From the NCBI RefSeq assembly GCF_031760065.1, contig NZ_CP134500.1, forward strand, positions 868,001 to 932,000: a DNA stretch of 64,000 bases. Direction: 5' to 3'. The stretch is from Streptomyces durocortorensis. GTDB taxonomy: Bacteria > Actinomycetota > Actinomycetes > Streptomycetales > Streptomycetaceae. Below the pieces are notes generated by a model that was not told where the DNA came from, did not search any database, and worked only from the letters and a program-made list of their open reading frames with translations. How positions within the stretch are numbered: position 1 is the stretch's first letter; every line of letters begins with the position of its first letter. The position numbers and the translations under genes were made by a program. Positions 10,524 through 24,343 of the stretch are shown here, in pieces.

Positions 10524-10556
10524 CTGCCCCACCGTGCATGCCGCGCGGCGGGGCAG
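10524..10556. terminator. Possible terminator between the HTH gene and priA
   Basis: An outer stem CTGCCCC/GGGGCAG (10524-10530 with 10550-10556) encloses a smaller GCCG/CGGC hairpin, between convergent genes. Stem quality is moderate. Confidence 0.45.
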
Positions 10557-10632
10557 TGTCACATGGGGGGGGAGCGAGGCAGCGCCGTCATCGGAGCAGG
10601 GATCGCTGAGGTCCTGGGGCGGACGGGTGGCC

Positions 10633-12798
10633 TCAGCCGATGTCCGGCGGGTCGATCCGGATGCGCACCTGGTCGCCGACGCCCTTGGCCGTGCGCGCCG
10701 CCTGTGCCGCCTTCAGGGCGCTTGCGAGGGCCGCGCCGCGGCCCGGGACCACCCGGATGAGGGCGCGCTCCCAAGTCTCGCCCGGTGGGGCCTCTCCCGG
10801 CCTGCGGGGCCTTCCCGGCCCGGCCGGCGGAACCGGCACCGGGCCCAGGATCTCGGCCTCAGGCGGCAGGCCGGCGGTCTGGAGGAACGAGCCCAGGGAA
10901 TCGGCCGGGCCGGTCACCGAGGCCATTCGGGAGACCGGCGGGAAGCCCAGCTCGGCCCGCTCCGCCAGCTCGCGGCGGGCGAAACCGGCCGGGTCCCAGC
11001 GGACCAGGGCCTGCACCGCCCGTTCCGTCGGCTCGGCCACGATGACCACCGTGCCGCCCTCCTCCTGCCCCCGCACCAGCGCGCCCGCGGCCGTCCAGCG
11101 GCGCAGCGCCTCCTCGCCCGCCCGCAGGTCCGGCCTGCCGAGCATGGCCCAGCCGTCCAGGAGCAGCGCGGCGGCGTAACCGCCCTCGGCCACGGGCTCC
11201 GCGCCGGGGGTGCTGACGACCAGCGCGGGCGCGTCCGGCACCGCGTCCAGGATGTGGTCGCGCCCCGAGGTACGGACCGGCACGGCGGGGAAGGCCCGGC
11301 CCAGCTCCTCGGCGGTGCGGCGGGCGCCGACGATCTGGGCGCGGAGCCGGGGGGAGCCGCACTCCGCGCAGTGCCAGGACCGCTCGGCCCGCCCGCACCA
11401 GGCGCAGTTCAGATCCTGCTGGTCCGGGGCCTGGAGCGGGCCCGCGCAGTGGCGGCAGCGGGCGGGGGTGCGACAGCGTTCGCAGGCGAGGCGGGGGGCG
11501 TAACCCCTCCGGGGAACCTGGACCAGCACCGGGCCGCTGCGCAGGCCGTCGCGCACGGTCTGCCAGGCGAGGCTGGGCAGCCGGGCGGAGCGGGCAGCGC
11601 CGTCCCGGGCCAGCTCGCCGTCCCCGACCGTACGGATCAGGGGCGCGGCCCGGCGCAGCTGCTCCCGGTCCGCGAGGAGCGGCAGCGCCCAGCCGCTCTC
11701 CACCAGCTGGGCCGCCTCCACCGTGCAGCTGGTGCCGCCGAGCAGGAAGCCGCAGCGGCCCTGCGCGGCCCGCAGCTCCAGGACCTCGCGGACATGCGGG
11801 AAGGGGGCGTTGTCGTCGCTGTGGCTGGAGTCCCCGTCATCCCAGATGACCACCAGGCCGAGGTGCTGGACGGGGGCGAACATCGCGGCCCGGGTCCCCA
11901 CGACCGCCCGCACGGAGCCCCGGCGCACCGCGAGCCACTGGCGGTAGCGCTTCTCCGGGCCGGAGTCGGCGGTGAGCAGCGCGTGCCGGCCCGCGCCGAG
12001 CAGCTCGGTCAGCGCCGCGTCGACCCGTCCGGCGGCCCGCCCGTCGGGGACCACGACGAGGGCGCCCCGCCCCGAGGAGAGCGTCGCCGCGACGGCCCCC
12101 GCGATCTCGGCGGGCCAGTGCGGCCCGGGCAGGGCGGTCCACACCGCGCGCGGGGCGCCGCCCTCGGCCAGGGCGCGCAGAAAGGCCGGGCCCTGGGCAT
12201 ACCGCTCCCAGGTGCCCGGCTGCGGAGGCGGGGGCGGCGGCAGCGGCTCCGGGGAGGGCTTGGACTCGGCGCGGCCGTTGCGGGGCGGGACGGCGAGCTG
12301 GAGGACGTCGGCAAGGCTGCCCGCATACCGGTCGGCGACCGCGCGGGAGAGGGCGAGCAGCTCGGGCCCGAGGACCGGCTCCGGGGAGACCACGTAGGCC
12401 AGGGCGGCCAGCGCGCCCTGGTAGTCGGAGTCGGCGCGGCGCTCGATGATGAAGCCGTCGATCAGGCCGCCGCCCTCGCGCCGCCCGCCCTGGACATTGC
12501 GCCCGCCCGCCCCGAACCGCACCCGCACCCGCACACCCGGCTGGGCGTCGGCGTCCAGCTCCTCGGGGACCGCGTAGTCGAAATACTGGTCGAGATGGAG
12601 GACGCCCTTGTTGACCAGGACGCGGGCGACGGGCAGCTCCCCGGCGAGCGCGGCGCCGCGCCAGGTCCGCGGCTTGGCGCGCGGCACCTTCGCCCGGCGC
12701 ACCGTCTCCCGGATCAGCGCAAGCTGCTCCGGCGCCCCGGTCCCGGGCTCGGCCGCCCCGGTCCCGGGCTCGGCGGACTGCTCGTTCTCGCTGCTCAC
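10633..12798 (-). CDS. priA: Replication restart protein PriA (actinobacterial form without helicase motifs)
   Basis: About 721 residues. The C-terminal half has the PriA zinc-binding block with paired cysteines (CERCRTPARCRHC and CAWCG...CAECG), and the N-terminal 3'-DNA-binding domain is present (ARVLVNKGVLHLDQYFDYAVPEEL). Where E. coli PriA has Walker A and DEEH, this protein reads ALPGPHWPAEIAGAV and VIWDDGDSSHSDD, so neither ATPase motif is intact. Actinobacterial homologues share this loss, hence it probably acts as a DNA-binding scaffold rather than a helicase. The GTG at 12798 is preferred over one at 12822 because TAGGAA lies eight bases before it. It lies downstream of metK, behind a terminator. 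Confidence 0.9.
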   Translation of the reverse strand: MSSENEQSAEPGTGAAEPGTGAPEQLALIRETVRRAKVPRAKPRTWRGAALAGELPVARVLVNKGVLHLDQYFDYAVPEELDADAQPGVRVRVRFGAGGRNVQGGRREGGGLIDGFIIERRADSDYQGALAALAYVVSPEPVLGPELLALSRAVADRYAGSLADVLQLAVPPRNGRAESKPSPEPLPPPPPPQPGTWERYAQGPAFLRALAEGGAPRAVWTALPGPHWPAEIAGAVAATLSSGRGALVVVPDGRAAGRVDAALTELLGAGRHALLTADSGPEKRYRQWLAVRRGSVRAVVGTRAAMFAPVQHLGLVVIWDDGDSSHSDDNAPFPHVREVLELRAAQGRCGFLLGGTSCTVEAAQLVESGWALPLLADREQLRRAAPLIRTVGDGELARDGAARSARLPSLAWQTVRDGLRSGPVLVQVPRRGYAPRLACERCRTPARCRHCAGPLQAPDQQDLNCAWCGRAERSWHCAECGSPRLRAQIVGARRTAEELGRAFPAVPVRTSGRDHILDAVPDAPALVVSTPGAEPVAEGGYAAALLLDGWAMLGRPDLRAGEEALRRWTAAGALVRGQEEGGTVVIVAEPTERAVQALVRWDPAGFARRELAERAELGFPPVSRMASVTGPADSLGSFLQTAGLPPEAEILGPVPVPPAGPGRPRRPGEAPPGETWERALIRVVPGRGAALASALKAAQAARTAKGVGDQVRIRIDPPDIG

Positions 12799-12848
12799 AG
12801 CCAAATTCCTACCAGACGGCACTGACAGCGGCGGCCGCGCGCAGAGCG

Positions 12849-12886
12849 GCGGGGCCCGGCCACCGTGTTCGGTGTCCGGGCCCCGC
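12849..12886 (-). terminator. Terminator after metK
   Basis: An 11-bp stem GCGGGGCCCGG/CCGGGCCCCGC (12849-12859 with 12876-12886) stacks on an inner CACCG/CGGTG stem with a TGTT loop, about 80 bp past the metK stop codon. Confidence 0.75.
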
Positions 12887-12967
12887 TGTCGTCACTGTGC
12901 GGTACTGCTGGTGCCGCGACCGGCAAGGCCGGCCCGACGGGGCGAAGCCCGCCGGGAGGGGCACTGA

Positions 12968-14176
12968 CTAGAGACCGGCTGCCGCGCGCAGGGCGTCCAC
13001 GCGGTCCGTGCGCTCCCAGGTGAAGTCCGGCAGCTCACGGCCGAAGTGGCCGTACGCGGCGGTCTGGGCGTAGATCGGGCGGAGCAGGTCGAGGTCCCGG
13101 ATGATCGCGGCCGGGCGGAGGTCGAAGACCTCACCGATGGCGTTCTCGATCTTCTCGGTGTCCACGGCCGCGGTGCCGAAGGTCTCGACGAAGAGACCGA
13201 CCGGCTCGGCCTTGCCGATCGCGTACGCGACCTGGACCTCGCAGCGGGTGGCGAGCCCGGCGGCCACCACGTTCTTGGCGACCCAGCGCATCGCGTACGC
13301 CGCGGAACGGTCGACCTTGGACGGGTCCTTGCCCGAGAAGGCACCGCCGCCGTGGCGGGCCATGCCGCCGTAGGTGTCGATGATGATCTTGCGCCCGGTC
13401 AGACCCGCGTCCCCCATCGGGCCGCCGATCTCGAAACGGCCGGTGGGGTTCACCAGGAGGCGGTAGCCCTCGGTGTCCAGCTTGATGCCGTCCTCGACGA
13501 GCTGCGCGAGCACGTGCTCGACGACGAACTCACGGATGTCGGGCGCGAGCAGCGAGTCCAGGTCGATGTCGGAGGCGTGCTGCGAGGAGACCACCACGGT
13601 GTCCAGGCGGACCGCCTTGTCACCGTCGTACTCGATGGTGACCTGGGTCTTGCCGTCGGGACGGAGGTAGGGGATGGTCCCGTTCTTCCGCACCTCGGAC
13701 AGCCGCCGGGAGAGGCGGTGGGCGAGGTGGATCGGGAGCGGCATCAGCTCCGGGGTCTCGTCGCAGGCGTAGCCGAACATCAGGCCCTGGTCGCCCGCGC
13801 CCTGCTTGTCGAGCTCGTCCTCATCGCCCTCGACCCGCTTCTCGTAAGCGGTGTCGACGCCCTGTGCGATGTCCGGCGACTGCGCTCCGATGGAGACCGA
13901 GACGCCACAGGAAGCACCGTCGAAGCCCTTTTTGGAGGAGTCGTAGCCGATCTCCAGCACCTTGTTGCGCACGAGGTTGGGGATGTCGGCGTAGGCCTTG
14001 GTGGTGACCTCGCCCGCGACATGCACCAGACCAGTGGTGATCAAGGTCTCGACGGCGACGCGCGAGGCGGGGTCCTCGCGCAGGAGCGCGTCGAGAATCG
14101 TGTCGCTGATCTGGTCAGCGATCTTGTCGGGGTGACCCTCGGTGACGGATTCCGAGGTGAAGAGACGGCGGGACAC
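12968..14176 (-). CDS. metK: S-adenosylmethionine synthetase
   Basis: This 402-residue enzyme makes SAM from ATP and methionine. Family motifs are all visible: [14 protein letters not shown] at the N-terminus (ATP-site His), [12 protein letters not shown], and the Gly-rich phosphate loop [19 protein letters not shown]. Full length. ATG at 14176. The 232-bp upstream region to coaBC is unusually open for this cluster. I looked there for a SAM-binding RNA and saw none I could support. SAM supply matters for secondary metabolism and for the methyltransferase rsmB nearby. Confidence 0.97.
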   Translation of the reverse strand: MSRRLFTSESVTEGHPDKIADQISDTILDALLREDPASRVAVETLITTGLVHVAGEVTTKAYADIPNLVRNKVLEIGYDSSKKGFDGASCGVSVSIGAQSPDIAQGVDTAYEKRVEGDEDELDKQGAGDQGLMFGYACDETPELMPLPIHLAHRLSRRLSEVRKNGTIPYLRPDGKTQVTIEYDGDKAVRLDTVVVSSQHASDIDLDSLLAPDIREFVVEHVLAQLVEDGIKLDTEGYRLLVNPTGRFEIGGPMGDAGLTGRKIIIDTYGGMARHGGGAFSGKDPSKVDRSAAYAMRWVAKNVVAAGLATRCEVQVAYAIGKAEPVGLFVETFGTAAVDTEKIENAIGEVFDLRPAAIIRDLDLLRPIYAQTAAYGHFGRELPDFTWERTDRVDALRAAAGL

Positions 14177-14408
14177 ATCGCTCCCTGGGGTTGCAGCGGC
14201 TGCTGGCTGATCATGGGTGGTACGTCCGAGAGCTGCGCTCGGAGCGTGCCGTCGACCAGTTTATCGGTCGTATCCGGCGGCCGGGCCAGGTGTCTCGCCC
14301 TTTGGAAGTCCCGTGACCTGCGCCACAGGGGGTTCCAGTAGGACAATCCACCCTTCCCGGCGACCTGTTTACACCCTATAGGGCCTTTCCAGTCGCCCGG
14401 AGGGTTGA

Positions 14409-15620
14409 TTATGAAATCGGCTGGAACCTTCCCGAAACCAGGTCCCAGACCGTGTCGGCGAGCGCTTCCTTGGGACCGTACGGAACCGGTGTCTCCTGGC
14501 CGTCGGCCGCGAGGACGACCGCTTCGTTCTCCTCGGAGCCGAAGGTCTTGCGCTCCCCCACCTCGTTGACCACGAGCAGGTCGCAGCCCTTGCGGCGGAG
14601 CTTCTCACGGCCGTTGGCCAGTACATCATCGGTCTCGGCGGCGAAGCCCACGACGATCTGGTCCGGCCGAGCCCGCTCGGCGGCGACCTCGGCGAGGATG
14701 TCGGGGTTACGGACCAGCGGGACGGCGGGGGCCTCCTCGCCGTCCTTCTTCTTGATCTTGCCCGGGGCGTAGTCGGCGGGACGGAAGTCGGCCACCGCGG
14801 CCGCCATCACCACGGCGTCCGCGTCGGCGGCCGCCTTCAGCACGGCCTCCCGCAGCTGTACGGCGGTGCCGACCCGCAGGACGTCGGCCCCGGCCGGGTC
14901 GGGCAGCCCGGTGTTGGCCTCGATCAGGGTGACCCGGGCGCCGCGGGCGACCGCCGTGCGCGCCAGCGCGTACCCCTGCTTGCCGGAGGAGCGGTTGCCG
15001 AGGAAGCGCACCGGGTCCAGCGGCTCGCGCGTGCCGCCCGCACTGATCACCACATGGCGGCCCGCGAGGTCGGGCTCGGTGACCCCGCGCGCCAGCACCC
15101 GGCGGCAGACCTCGAAGATCTCGCCCGGGTCGGGCAGCCGGCCCTTGCCGGTGTCGACGCCGGTGAGCCGCCCGACGGCGGGCTCGATGACGACGGCGCC
15201 CCGGCGTCGCAGCGTCGCGACGTTCTCCCGGGTGGCCGGGTGCTCCCACATCTCGGTGTGCATGGCGGGCGCGAAGACCACCGGACAGCGGGCGGTCAGC
15301 AGGGTGTTGGTGAGCAGATCGTCGGCGAGCCCGTGGGCCGCCCTGGCCAGCATGTCGGCGGTCGCCGGGGCGACCACCACGAGGTCGGCCTCCTGCCCGA
15401 TCCGTACGTGCGGGACTTCGTGCACGTCGTCCCAGACCTGGTCGGAGACGGGGTGCCCGGAGAGCGCCGACCAGGTCGCGGCGCCCACGAAGTGCAGCGA
15501 GGAGGCGGTCGGGACGACCCGTACGTCATGGCCGGACTCGGTCAGCCGGCGCAGCAGCTCGCACGCCTTGTAGGCGGCGATGCCCCCGCTGACCCCCAGG
15601 ACCACCTTCGGCTTGTCCAC
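14409..15620 (-). CDS. coaBC: Bifunctional phosphopantothenoylcysteine decarboxylase/synthetase
   Basis: This 403-residue two-domain enzyme of coenzyme A synthesis. The N-terminal CoaC flavoprotein domain shows LGVSGGIAAYKACELLRRL and PAMHTEMWEHPA, where actinobacteria have His in place of the more common Asn. The C-terminal CoaB domain begins at about residue 185 with VISAGGTREPLDPVRFLGN and SSGKQGYALA. The GTG at 15620 (MDKPKVVLGV) is chosen because GGGGAG lies six bases upstream. It sits downstream of rpoZ, in the common gmk-rpoZ-coaBC-metK order. Confidence 0.96.
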   Translation of the reverse strand: MDKPKVVLGVSGGIAAYKACELLRRLTESGHDVRVVPTASSLHFVGAATWSALSGHPVSDQVWDDVHEVPHVRIGQEADLVVVAPATADMLARAAHGLADDLLTNTLLTARCPVVFAPAMHTEMWEHPATRENVATLRRRGAVVIEPAVGRLTGVDTGKGRLPDPGEIFEVCRRVLARGVTEPDLAGRHVVISAGGTREPLDPVRFLGNRSSGKQGYALARTAVARGARVTLIEANTGLPDPAGADVLRVGTAVQLREAVLKAAADADAVVMAAAVADFRPADYAPGKIKKKDGEEAPAVPLVRNPDILAEVAAERARPDQIVVGFAAETDDVLANGREKLRRKGCDLLVVNEVGERKTFGSEENEAVVLAADGQETPVPYGPKEALADTVWDLVSGRFQPIS

Positions 15621-15711
15621 TGCGTCTCCCCGCACTCGGCAACGTAACGGCTATGTGTGCGGTCCCATGCTGCCTCACCGCGCGGAACGCGTTCACCCGG
15701 CCCCGGACACA

Positions 15712-15746
15712 CCTCAGGCCCGGCGTACGGGCCGCCGGGCCTGAGG
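15712..15746 (-). terminator. Hairpin after rpoZ
   Basis: A perfect 13-bp stem CCTCAGGCCCGGC/GCCGGGCCTGAGG (15712-15724 with 15734-15746) with a 9-nt loop, 18 bp past the rpoZ stop codon. Confidence 0.75.
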
Positions 15747-15763
15747 ACGAGGTGCTGTTCTGC

Positions 15764-16036
15764 CTACTGCGCGGGGCCCTCGATGGCCTCGGAGGTCAGC
15801 AGACCCGCGTTGATCTCGCGGAGCGCGATCGACAGCGGCTTCTCGTGCACGTGGGTGTCGACGAGCGGACCGACGTACTCAAGGAGACCCTCGCCGAGCT
15901 GCGAGTAGTACGCGTTGATCTGGCGGGCGCGCTTGGCCGCGTAGATCACCAGGCTGTACTTCGAGTCGGTGGCCTCAAGGAGCTCATCAATCGGCGGGTT
16001 GATGATGCCCTCGGGCGTGGTGATGGAAGAGGACAC
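15764..16036 (-). CDS. rpoZ: RNA polymerase omega subunit
   Basis: This 90-residue omega subunit helps fold and assemble the beta-prime subunit of RNA polymerase. The conserved core is clear: [26 protein letters not shown], then the actinobacterial tail [16 protein letters not shown]. The GTG at 16036 ([15 protein letters not shown]) gives the exact Streptomyces N-terminus and has GGAAGG seven bases upstream; the longer reading frame to 16066 is not used. It follows gmk by 44 bp, so the two are likely co-transcribed, and a terminator hairpin closes the unit. Confidence 0.97.
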   Translation of the reverse strand: MSSSITTPEGIINPPIDELLEATDSKYSLVIYAAKRARQINAYYSQLGEGLLEYVGPLVDTHVHEKPLSIALREINAGLLTSEAIEGPAQ

Positions 16037-16080
16037 TCTCTGCCTTCCGAAGGGGGTAAAGATCAAAGATCACAGTAGAT

Positions 16081-16674
16081 CTAAGTCTGAAGCATCAAGG
16101 CTAGCAGCTCGCGGGCCACGTCCTCGACGGAGGTGTTGACCAGCGTCGTATCGAACTCGGCCTCGGCGGCCAGCTCGACCTTCGCGGCGGCGAGCCTGCG
16201 CTCGATGACCTCGGGCGCCTCGGTGCCCCGGCCGGTGAGCCGACGCACCAGCTCCTCCCAGCTCGGCGGCGCCAGGAAGACCAGGCGCGCGTCGGCCATC
16301 GACTCGCGGACCAGCCGGGCGCCCTGGAGGTCGATCTCCAGCAGGACCGGTTCCCCGGCCTCCAGGCGGTCCAGCACGGCGCGGCGCGGCGTGCCGTAGC
16401 GGTTGCCCGCGAACTCGGCCCACTCCAGCAGCTCGCCGTTGGCGACGAGCTTGTCGAACTCCTCGTCGTCCACGAAGAAGTAGTGCACGCCGTTGCGCTC
16501 CCCGGGACGCGGCTTGCGTGTCGTCGCCGACACGGAGAGCCAGACCTCGGGGTGCACTGTGCGCATATGAGCGACGACCGTGCTCTTGCCGACCCCCGAG
16601 GGGCCGGAGAGCACGGTCAGCCGCGGACGTACGTCCGGGGGTACGGGGGACGTCCCCCGGGATGTTGCAGCCAT
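16081..16674 (-). CDS. gmk: Guanylate kinase
   Basis: This 197-residue kinase phosphorylates GMP to GDP with ATP. The Walker A loop is [10 protein letters not shown] (about residues 23-32). The GMP-binding region [25 protein letters not shown] and the lid region [14 protein letters not shown] are intact. It starts with a short Pro/Thr tail before the core. The gene follows sIHF by 38 bp and precedes rpoZ, a conserved actinobacterial arrangement linking guanine nucleotides with the transcription machinery. Confidence 0.97.
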   Translation of the reverse strand: MAATSRGTSPVPPDVRPRLTVLSGPSGVGKSTVVAHMRTVHPEVWLSVSATTRKPRPGERNGVHYFFVDDEEFDKLVANGELLEWAEFAGNRYGTPRRAVLDRLEAGEPVLLEIDLQGARLVRESMADARLVFLAPPSWEELVRRLTGRGTEAPEVIERRLAAAKVELAAEAEFDTTLVNTSVEDVARELLALMLQT

Positions 16675-16712
16675 GGGGCGATTATCCAGGTTCTCAGGAG
16701 TGCCTGAGAACG

Positions 16713-17036
16713 TCAGGCGCCGCTGACGCCGAACTCACGCTCCAGGGATGCGATCTGGTTGGAGCCAAGACCCCTGACCCGGCGGCTCTCGGAGATGCCG
16801 AGACGCTCCATGATCTGCTTGGCGCGGACCTTGCCGACGCCCGGCAGGGATTCCAGCAGTGCGGAGACCTTCATCTTCCCGATGACGTCGTTCTCCTGGC
16901 CCTGCTTGATGACCTCGTGGAGGGAGGCGCCGGAGTGCTTGAGTCGATTCTTGACCTCGGCCCGCTCCCGGCGAGCCGCGGCGGCCTTTTCGAGCGCGGC
17001 TGCGCGCTGTTCAGGGGTAAGGGGCGGAAGAGCCAC
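16713..17036 (-). CDS. sihF: Streptomyces integration host factor sIHF
   Basis: This 107-residue basic protein is nearly identical, as I recall it, to sIHF of S. coelicolor (related to mycobacterial mIHF). It has a long N-terminal helix ([29 protein letters not shown], residues 6-34) and a helix-two-turns-helix DNA-contact region [19 protein letters not shown]. sIHF is a nucleoid-associated protein needed for normal sporulation and antibiotic production, and it influences DNA topology. The gene heads the sihF-gmk-rpoZ group and is separated from pyrF by a strong terminator. Confidence 0.96.
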   Translation of the reverse strand: MALPPLTPEQRAAALEKAAAARRERAEVKNRLKHSGASLHEVIKQGQENDVIGKMKVSALLESLPGVGKVRAKQIMERLGISESRRVRGLGSNQIASLEREFGVSGA

Positions 17037-17186
17037 GCCTACGTCACCTCGGATGTCGATCTGTCGGATACGGACCGGCGGGGAAGCTGGACGCCACCCA
17101 CCAGGTGAGCGACGAACACACTGTGCTCGGCCGCTCTCGACGGAGACTAGCGGCCTGGGCCGCCGTAGTCAGCGAGAACAGACGAA

Positions 17187-17220
17187 AAGTCCTGGTCAGC
17201 TGTGCCTGACCAGGACTTTC
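17187..17220 (-). terminator. Terminator of the pyrimidine operon
   Basis: A perfect 14-bp stem AAAGTCCTGGTCAG/CTGACCAGGACTTT (17187-17200 with 17207-17220) with a 6-nt loop. On the minus strand it ends in CTTTT, 72 bp past the pyrF stop codon and before sIHF. Confidence 0.85.
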
Positions 17221-17291
17221 CAGACATATCGACCAGGTTTCTGGTCAGTAACTCGTCAGTGATTCGTCAACACGCTGTAAACGTGTCAGGG

Positions 17292-18127
17292 TCAACTGCC
17301 GGATACGGCACGACGGACTTCGTCCGCGAACCGTTCGGCCGCTTCGCGCAGCCCGGACGCGTCCGGACCGTGGCGCAGCACGCCCCGGCTCACGCTGGGA
17401 ACCACGTTGCCGACGGCGTCGCCGAACACCGTCGGCAGGTCCGCCGGGGTCGCCCCCTGGGCGCCGATGCCGGGCGCGAGGAGCGGCCCGTTGATCGCCA
17501 GGTTCACCCCCGCGTCGCCGAGCGTCGCGCCGACCACCGCGCCGACCGAGCCGAGCGGGGCCGCCCCCGCGTTCTCGGCGGCCATGTGGTCGAGCATCAG
17601 CTGGGCGAGCGAACGGCCGTCGGCGGCCGTGGCGCGCTGGACCTCGGCGCCCTCCGGGTTGGAGGTGAGGGCGAGGACGAAGACGCCCGCGCCGGAGACG
17701 GCGGCCGCGTCGAGCGCCGGTCGCAGCGAGCCGAAGCCGAGGTACGGGGAGACGGTCACCGCGTCGGAGAAGAGCGGGGAGTCCTTGTCCAGGTAGGTCG
17801 CCGCGTAGGCGGCCATGGTGGAGCCGATGTCGCCGCGCTTGGCGTCCATCAGGACGAGCGCCCCGGCGGCCCGTGCCTCTTCGACGGCTTTCTCCAGGAC
17901 GGCGACGCCACGCGAGCCGAAGCGCTCGAAGAAGGCGGACTGCGGCTTGAGGACGGCGACCCGGTCGGCCAGCGCCTCGACCACGGTGCGGGTGAAGCGC
18001 TCCAGGCCCGCGATGTCGTCGTTCAGGCCCCAGGAGGTGAGCAGCGAGGCGTGCGGGTCGATGCCGACGCAGAGCGGCCCCCGGGTGTCCATGGCGTGGC
18101 GCAGGCGGGCGCCGAAGGGTTCGGGGG

Positions 18128-18131
<4 letters not shown>
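17292..18131 (-). CDS. pyrF: Orotidine 5'-phosphate decarboxylase
   Basis: This 279-residue enzyme catalyses the last step of UMP synthesis, decarboxylation of OMP. The catalytic Lys/Asp network lies in LVLMDAKRGDIGSTM, and the N-terminal substrate loop is CVGIDPHASLL. It belongs to the longer type 2 subfamily found in actinobacteria. It overlaps pyrD by four bases (ATGA), so translation is coupled. It is the last gene of the operon and is followed by a terminator. Confidence 0.96.
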
Positions 18132-19240
<1,109 letters not shown>

Positions 19241-19284
19241 GAGGAGGTGTCCTTGGTGCTCGGTGTGCTCGACGGGGCTCGCAA

Positions 19285-19316
19285 AGAGGGGGACACCGTT
19301 TCCGGTGTCCCCCTCT
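19285..19316 (-). terminator. Intercistronic hairpin between carB and pyrD
   Basis: A perfect 13-bp stem AGAGGGGGACACC/GGTGTCCCCCTCT (19285-19297 with 19304-19316) with a 6-nt loop lies in the 84-bp carB-pyrD gap. It has only a weak T-run downstream, so it may be a partial terminator or an RNA-processing/stability element inside the operon. Confidence 0.65.
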
Positions 19317-19324
19317 CCGGGCGG

Positions 19325-22625
<3,301 letters not shown>

Positions 22626-22633
<8 letters not shown>

Positions 22634-23765
22634 GCTGGCCCTCCATCAGGGATACGAAACGGTCGAAGAGGTACGCGGCGTCGTGCGGGCCCGCGGCCGC
22701 CTCGGGGTGGTACTGGACGCTGAAGGCGGGCCGGTCCAGGAGCTGGAGGCCCTCGACCACCTGGTCGTTCAGGCAGACGTGGGAGACCTTGGCCCGCCCG
22801 TAGGGGGTCTCGGAGTCCTGGTCGAGGGGCGCGTCGACGGCGAAGCCGTGGTTGTGCGCGGTGACCTCGACCTTGCCGGTGGTGCGGTCCTGCACCGGCT
22901 GGTTGATTCCGCGGTGGCCGTACTTCAGCTTGTAGGTCCCGAAGCCGAGCGCGCGGCCGAGGATCTGGTTGCCGAAGCAGATGCCGAAGAGCGGGGTGGA
23001 CCGCTCAAGGACGCCCTGCATGAGGGCGACCGGGTGGTCGGCGGTGGACGGGTCACCGGGGCCGTTGGAGAAGAAGACGCCGTCGGGCTGGACCGCGTAC
23101 ACCTCCTCCAGGGTGGCGGTGGCGGGCAGCACGTGGACCTCGATGCCGCGCTCGGCCATCCGGTGCGGGGTCATGCCCTTGATGCCGAGGTCGATCGCGG
23201 CGACGGTGAACTTCTTCGTGCCGATCGCGGGGACGACGTAGGCCTCCTTGGTGGCGACCTCGGCGGAGAGGTCGGCACCGGCCATCTCGGGGGCCTGGCG
23301 GACCTTGGCGAGGAGCGTGCCCTCGTCGGCGATCGCGTTGCCGGAGAAGATCCCGACGCGCATCGCGCCGCGCTCGCGCAGATGGCGGGTGAGGGCGCGG
23401 GTGTCGACGCCGCTGATGCCCACGACGCCCTGCGCGACCAGCTCCTCGTCCAGCGAGCGCTGCGAGCGCCAGTTGGAGGGCTTGCGGGCGGGGTCGCGGA
23501 CGACGTAGCCGGAGACCCAGATGCGGCCCGACTCGGGGTCCTCGTCGTTGACGCCGGTGTTGCCGACGTGCGGGGCCGTCATGACGACGACCTGGCGGTG
23601 GTACGAGGGGTCGGTGAGGGTTTCCTGGTAGCCGGACATGCCGGTGGAGAACACCGCCTCGCCGAAGGTCTCCCCCACGGCCCCGTAGGCGCGGCCGCGG
23701 AAGGCGCGGCCGTCCTCCAGGACGAGTACGGCGGGGGTCTGGGCCCCCCGGGTGGAGATCGTCAT
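22626..23765 (-). CDS. carA: Carbamoyl-phosphate synthase small subunit (glutaminase)
   Basis: This 379-residue subunit hydrolyses glutamine and tunnels ammonia to CarB. The C-terminal class I amidotransferase domain has the nucleophile Cys in [15 protein letters not shown] and the catalytic His/Glu in [15 protein letters not shown]. The ATG at 23765 ([14 protein letters not shown]) is chosen because it overlaps the stop codon of the upstream membrane-protein gene by four bases and gives the family length; an open frame extends further upstream but is unrelated. Confidence 0.97.
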
Positions 23766-24343
23766 CGTGCGGTGCCTTCCGTAGTGGTGCTGGTGAGGTG
23801 GTTGACGGCGTCGACCCAGGCCTGGTGCTCGGCGGCGTGGTCGGAGCGGAAGCCGGAGTCGATCAGCGTCCCGCCGTGCGCCCAGGTGATGATCAGCAGG
23901 CCGCCCTCGGGGAGGACCTTGCCCGCGAGCGCCTTGTCGAGGCGGGCCTCGCGCAGGGCCTCGGCCGGGACGAAGAAGTCGGCCGCCCCGGGGCGTACGA
24001 CCTCCAGGCCGCGGGCGGTGAGCGTGAGCTCGGTACGGCTGCGGGTGCCGAGGCCGTGCGCGACGATCCGGTCGAGCCACTGCCCGGCGGTGGTGGAGGC
24101 GTGGTAGCGCCCCTGAAGCGTCAGGAGCACCTCGTCGGCGGCGAAGCCCTCGGGCGTGGCCGGGAGCTCGGGCAGGCCGGACTGGAGGCTGGCGCGCCAC
24201 TTCCAGCCCTGGCGCATCAGCCAGTAGACGAGGGCGATGAAGACGAACAGGCCGACCACCCAGGCGATGCGGGCGGCCCAGTCCGTCACTTCCGCCGACT
24301 TCTGCTCGGCGGCCAGGTGGTACAGGGGGGTCAGAGTTGTCAC
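23762..24343 (-). CDS. PH-like domain membrane protein of the pyr operon
   Basis: This 193-residue protein has one clear transmembrane helix (about residues 24-44, [21 protein letters not shown]). A basic, Trp-containing segment and a cytosolic domain of about 140 residues follow. The domain resembles the actinobacterial PH-like family ([29 protein letters not shown]...). It overlaps pyrC by four bases and carA by four bases, so it is locked translationally inside the pyrimidine operon. The function is unknown. The context suggests it accompanies the early pyr enzymes at the membrane, but no such role has been shown that I know of. Confidence 0.85.
   Translation of the reverse strand: MTTLTPLYHLAAEQKSAEVTDWAARIAWVVGLFVFIALVYWLMRQGWKWRASLQSGLPELPATPEGFAADEVLLTLQGRYHASTTAGQWLDRIVAHGLGTRSRTELTLTARGLEVVRPGAADFFVPAEALREARLDKALAGKVLPEGGLLIITWAHGGTLIDSGFRSDHAAEHQAWVDAVNHLTSTTTEGTAR

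Noticed and set aside
14177..14408. Possible SAM riboswitch in front of metK
   Set aside because: No recognisable SAM-I, SAM-II or SAM-IV core could be drawn from the sequence. Only unrelated short inverted repeats are seen.
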